A stretch of DNA of 64,000 nucleotides from Hirsutella rhossiliensis (taxonomy: Eukaryota; Ascomycota; Sordariomycetes; Hypocreales; Ophiocordycipitaceae): the NCBI RefSeq assembly GCF_020360975.1, contig NW_025408671.1, positions 5,208,001-5,272,000 on the forward strand. The letters run 5' to 3'. The notes beneath the pieces are model-generated. The model worked only from the letters and a program-made list of their open reading frames with translations. It searched no databases and was not told the origin of the DNA. Positions 61,185 to 64,000 of the stretch are shown here, in pieces (position 1 is the stretch's first letter; every line of letters starts with the position of its first letter). Both the position numbers and the translations under genes were made by a program.

Positions 61185-63434
61185 ATGATGACTCTGATGC
61201 CGAAGATTCGGTCAGGGATAGGACTACGGACCAGGAAGCTACAGAAGCTGGGGATGCCGGAGAAGCAGCGGATGGGAACCCGACCGACCAAGACACTGCA
61301 GATTCGGAGGAAGAGCTCAAGGAGACACAATCATTGTCAATACAGGGAGGCGGATATAACCTCTCCTGAAAGGAGTCTGCCGAAAACAAGATCCCAGATT
61401 CGACGAGAGGCCGTGGCACTCAAAAGAGCAGAGAAGCAGCGAGCAGAGCTGGAATGGCGGCAAAGAGAAGAACAGCGCATGGCAGAACGTCTGAAGAAGC
61501 GAGGGGAGAGTGGCAGGAAGGAAAGAGCCATGGTAGCAAGGACGCTTCTCCAGCCTAATACAGACCTGTACGACTTCGACCCGAAAAAGCTTACCTTCCG
61601 ACAGGCGATGAAAGGCAGTGAGAAGGATCAATGGGTAGGAGCTATAGATGAGGAAGTTCAGAATCTCATTCGACGACAGACATTCTCGGAGGAAATCAAC
61701 GAAGTTGACGTGCACGGAGAAGAAGTAGTTGATGCCAAGCTTGTGTTTGATCACAAGAAAGACAAAGAAGGAAGATACTACGGTATAAAGCACGTCTAGT
61801 CGCGAGAGGGTTCACACAGAAACACGGGATCAATTACGAGGAAACCTTCGCACCCACGATCCGGGTCGATGCGATGAGGATCATTCTAGCTTTAGCGGCG
61901 AAGAAAGGCTGGAAGGTATACCAGATGGATGCTGTGGCTGCGTTCCTTGCAGCAAAACTAAAGGAAAGGATCTTCATGAAAGTGCCAACTGAGCTCCAGC
62001 AATATTTCGGGAAATACGTTCAGATCCTGAAGAGTTTGTACGGATTGAAGCAAGCTGCAAGAATGTGGTATTTGCTAATATCAGAATATCTCAAGGAGAT
62101 TGGTTTCTCACCGATGACAGTGGACCCGACAATATTCAGACATACAGAGTCGGGGGTAATCATCGGCGTGCACGTGGATGACTTTATGATTACAGGGGGG
62201 TGTAACGGGCTAGGCCCTGCTGGACAAGGCAGTGCCTTGTCGGTCTAAGCACTGTTGCTCCAGTAACGGCTTAGTCTATTTTGTTGGAGGATTTCTGTCC
62301 TTCTATTTTCCTTTCCTTCTTCTTTCCTCAGCTCGAATGTAAAACGCACGAGGACTACATAGCTGTAATTTACACTATTAGAACCCATCACAGGGGGGAC
62401 GAGGATGCCATTGAACGGGTCAAGGAAAAGCTGAAGGGAAGATTTGAGATGAAAGACCTCGGAGAAGCAGAGAACATTCTCGGAATTCGGATTCAAAGGC
62501 ACAAAGGAAAGCTGATGATTGATCAATCACAATTTGCGAAGGAAATCGTGGCAGAATTTCTACGACGACTCAATGAAGCACGCAACCCCATGGAACCTGG
62601 AGCTATACGGAAGCTCGTTGAGGAACCGGGACGGCCTCTGAACCATGACGAATGGTTGAAATACGTGGAATTGCTCGAAAGCTGATTTGGCTATGCAATA
62701 CGAGGTTCGACATTATATTCGCAGTTAACAGAATGGCATCTTTCACGGTAGAGGCATGCTGGAACCACTGGAAGGCTTTGCTACGAATATTGGGTTATGT
62801 CGGCAGGACTATTCACCACGGTATCACATATGGCGGAAATAATGAGCACGCTCAAGGAGTCGAAGGCAGCGATATCGACTATTATTCCATTGACCACAAC
62901 ATCGAAGGGCACGTCGGCTCTGCAGGCCTACAAGATGGGGAAGCGTTCTCTGACACCGACTACGTTACTGATCCAAGGGACCGGAAGAGTATCCTGGGGT
63001 TCATCTTTATGGTCTACGGAGGCGCCGTCATGACGTATAGCAAGAAGATGAAATCAGTGGCAAGATCTACGACAGAAGCAGAGTATGTTGGGATGGGGGA
63101 GGCCACAAAAGCTGCTCTCTGGGGACGTCGACTACTTGCAGAACTGGAAGGAAAGGGGGAGCAAACAGTGCCACTACGGCTTGGAGATAATAAGGGAGCT
63201 GTACAGCTGACCCGAGGAGTATCGAACACGTCGAAAATCAAGCATGTTGATATAGCATTTCATCACGTCGTTGATGAGGTCAAGGAAGGGAGAATCCAAG
63301 TCTACTGGGTTCCAGGGGAGAATATGCTAGCAGATGGGATGACCAAGCCTCTGCCTAGGGATGCTTTCGAGAGGAACAGGAGGAGGATTGAATTGGACCC
63401 ATACGCTATGAATAGCGTTGCAGTTGAAGTCTGA
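61185..63434 (+). pseudogene. Copia-2 reverse transcriptase and RNase H, split by a solo LTR
   Basis: After an acidic linker and a basic helix, RT has LTFRQAMKGSEKDQWVGAID, KVYQMDAVAAFLAAKL, LKSLYGLKQAARMWY and the catalytic VHVDDFMITGG (HVDD in place of YVDD). The solo LTR interrupts exactly here. RT resumes with DEDAIERVKEKLKGRFEMKD and LGIRIQRHKGKL. RNase H includes YVTDPRDRKSILGFIF, RSTTEAEYVGMGEATKAAL, LGDNKGAVQLTRG, KIKHVDIAFHHVVDEV and ADGMTKPLPRDAF, to the stop at 63434. Confidence 0.93.
62201..62392. mobile_element. Solo LTR inserted in Copia-2 RT
   Basis: This 192-bp sequence (TGTAACGGGCTAGGCCC...CCATCACA) is flanked by GGGGG on both sides. Excising it with one flank restores TGG then DEDAIERV in frame. 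Its start TGTAACGGGC and length resemble the Gypsy-2 LTR, but the interior differs, so it is a related Gypsy family. A truncated relative lies at 51328. Confidence 0.92.
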
Positions 63435-63447
63435 CAGCTCTAGGGAG

Positions 63448-63599
63448 TGTTGACTTGATATGAGACATGGACCAAGACATGTTTAGGCAGCAGTTACAAG
63501 TGGTGAGTCACTGGATAGTGGCACGGACGTGCCACTATGTATATATGTATGTTGAGAGCTGTCAGACAGAATTGAATAGAAGTAAGTTCAATCGCAACA
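63448..63599 (+). repeat. Copia-2 3' LTR
   Basis: 152 bp, identical to the 5' copy, preceded by a short purine stretch AGGGAG. Confidence 0.95.
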
Positions 63600-63872
63600 G
63601 AGTGTAAGCCACTGTCGGCGGCATTCCTCGCTCGTCCATCGACAAGATCCATTGTACCAGGGCAGTCTCTTCCGTCGCCGTCAACTTTAGGTTGTTCACC
63701 TGAGCGTCGCGTCGGCGAATGACACCGCGCAGTCGATCAGATACTGTCGATTGAGGACGTCGTATGCGGCCGCTGCCTTGCGGGTACTTTCGAATTGGCC
63801 CTGCTGATAGGCCCTGACGGCGAGCAGGACCCGTTCTTCGCGTGGAACCAATTGGTCTCCCGTCGCCGTCAT
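63600..63872 (-). pseudogene. pogo-2 transposase, N-terminal part
   Basis: The likely start is ATG 63872 (MTATGDQLVPREERVLLAVR). A psq-type helix-turn-helix runs RKAAAAYDV then, after a one-base shift near 63760, PQSTVSDRLRGVIRRRD. It continues LTATEETALVQWILSMDERG to MPPTVAYT at the Copia-2 insertion point. Upstream to 64000 is the leader of the element. Confidence 0.85.
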
Positions 63873-64000
63873 TGTGCTCGGTTTGTCTTGCCATAAGTGT
63901 GGGTCGCGGCGGTGGGGAATTTTTCTGACCGAGTAGGGGGTCTGACCGGGAAGGGGGTGGATTACGTTAGCCTGATCCGGTGCCTGAGGCACGACCCTAA

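Larger units (their letters stand above)
59155..63599 (+). mobile_element. Copia-2: Ty1/Copia element nested in pogo-2
   Basis: Identical 152-bp LTRs (59155-59306, 63448-63599; TGTTGACT...CGCAACA) and a perfect 5-bp duplication GAGTG (59150-59154, 63600-63604) define a single recent insertion. Removing the element and one GAGTG copy rejoins the pogo-2 reading frame exactly. The element lacks a recognisable protease and carries a solo LTR in its RT. Confidence 0.97.
57560..64000 (-). mobile_element. pogo-2: Tc1/mariner-pogo element split by Copia-2
   Basis: A minus-strand pogo-type transposase occupies 63872 down to about 57570, interrupted by Copia-2 (59155-63599). Terminal inverted repeats were not found. 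The right end probably lies beyond 64000. Without Copia-2 the visible part is about 2 kb. Confidence 0.8.

Noticed and set aside
1..64000. tRNA or rRNA genes
   Set aside because: No cloverleaf-like A/B box pair or rRNA core sequence was recognised by eye. The only tRNA-like matches are the Copia primer sites. A tRNAscan-SE run would settle it.

Overview
The window is nuclear DNA of a filamentous ascomycete. The evidence is short GT-AG introns of about 45-90 bases with CTAAC/CTGAC-like branch sites, fungal NACHT and F-box-like genes, and fungal-type Ty3/Gypsy chromoviruses, Ty1/Copia, hAT and pogo elements. A secreted heat-labile-enterotoxin-like gene and a hAT resembling the Restless type suggest Hypocreales, perhaps an insect- or plant-associated lineage. 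This placement is inference. Genes are sparse and roughly half of the sequence is recognisable transposable element, so it reads as an accessory or subtelomere-like compartment.

Layout. 1-4.6 kb: a small hypothetical gene with an in-frame stop and a multi-pass membrane protein gene. 4.67-13.53 kb: a minus-strand Gypsy chromovirus (Gypsy-1) that splits a small host gene and itself carries a complete hAT (10.27-13.04 kb, perfect 8-bp duplication). 14.3-21.6 kb: a TA-flanked MITE, an unrecognised multi-exon gene, a gene with a PD-(D/E)XK-like motif, a conserved multi-exon fungal gene, and a stray 84-bp copy of a membrane-protein exon. 22.5-27 kb: an unrecognised acidic gene and a Restless-like hAT (hAT-1). 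27.4-34.8 kb: an F-box-like gene, two inverted-repeat elements and an intact NACHT/ankyrin NLR-like gene. 35.8-48.8 kb: a second hAT-1 copy, interrupted first by a plus-strand Gypsy chromovirus (Gypsy-2) and then ending at a Copia (Copia-1). 48.8-54.5 kb: a truncated host gene, a decayed rve/DDE integrase-like gene and an apparently intact four-exon toxin-like gene. 54.6-64 kb: a 676-bp MITE, pogo-1, and pogo-2, which is split by Copia-2, which in turn holds a solo LTR.

The host genes with open frames (NLR-like, LTA-like, F-box-like, PD-(D/E)XK-like) sit between nests of mobile elements. Most elements are broken by single-base frameshifts rather than by nonsense transitions, and several have identical or nearly identical LTRs. 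Either insertion was recent, or some frameshifts are homopolymer sequencing errors.

The main findings are these. Both Gypsy families carry a post-LTR sequence that is the reverse complement of a stretch inside their own LTR, as expected for Tf1-like self-priming. Both Copia elements carry a primer site matching the anticodon arm of initiator tRNA-Met. The nesting order can be read from target duplications, and an empty pogo-1 target site is preserved in a MITE 41 kb away.
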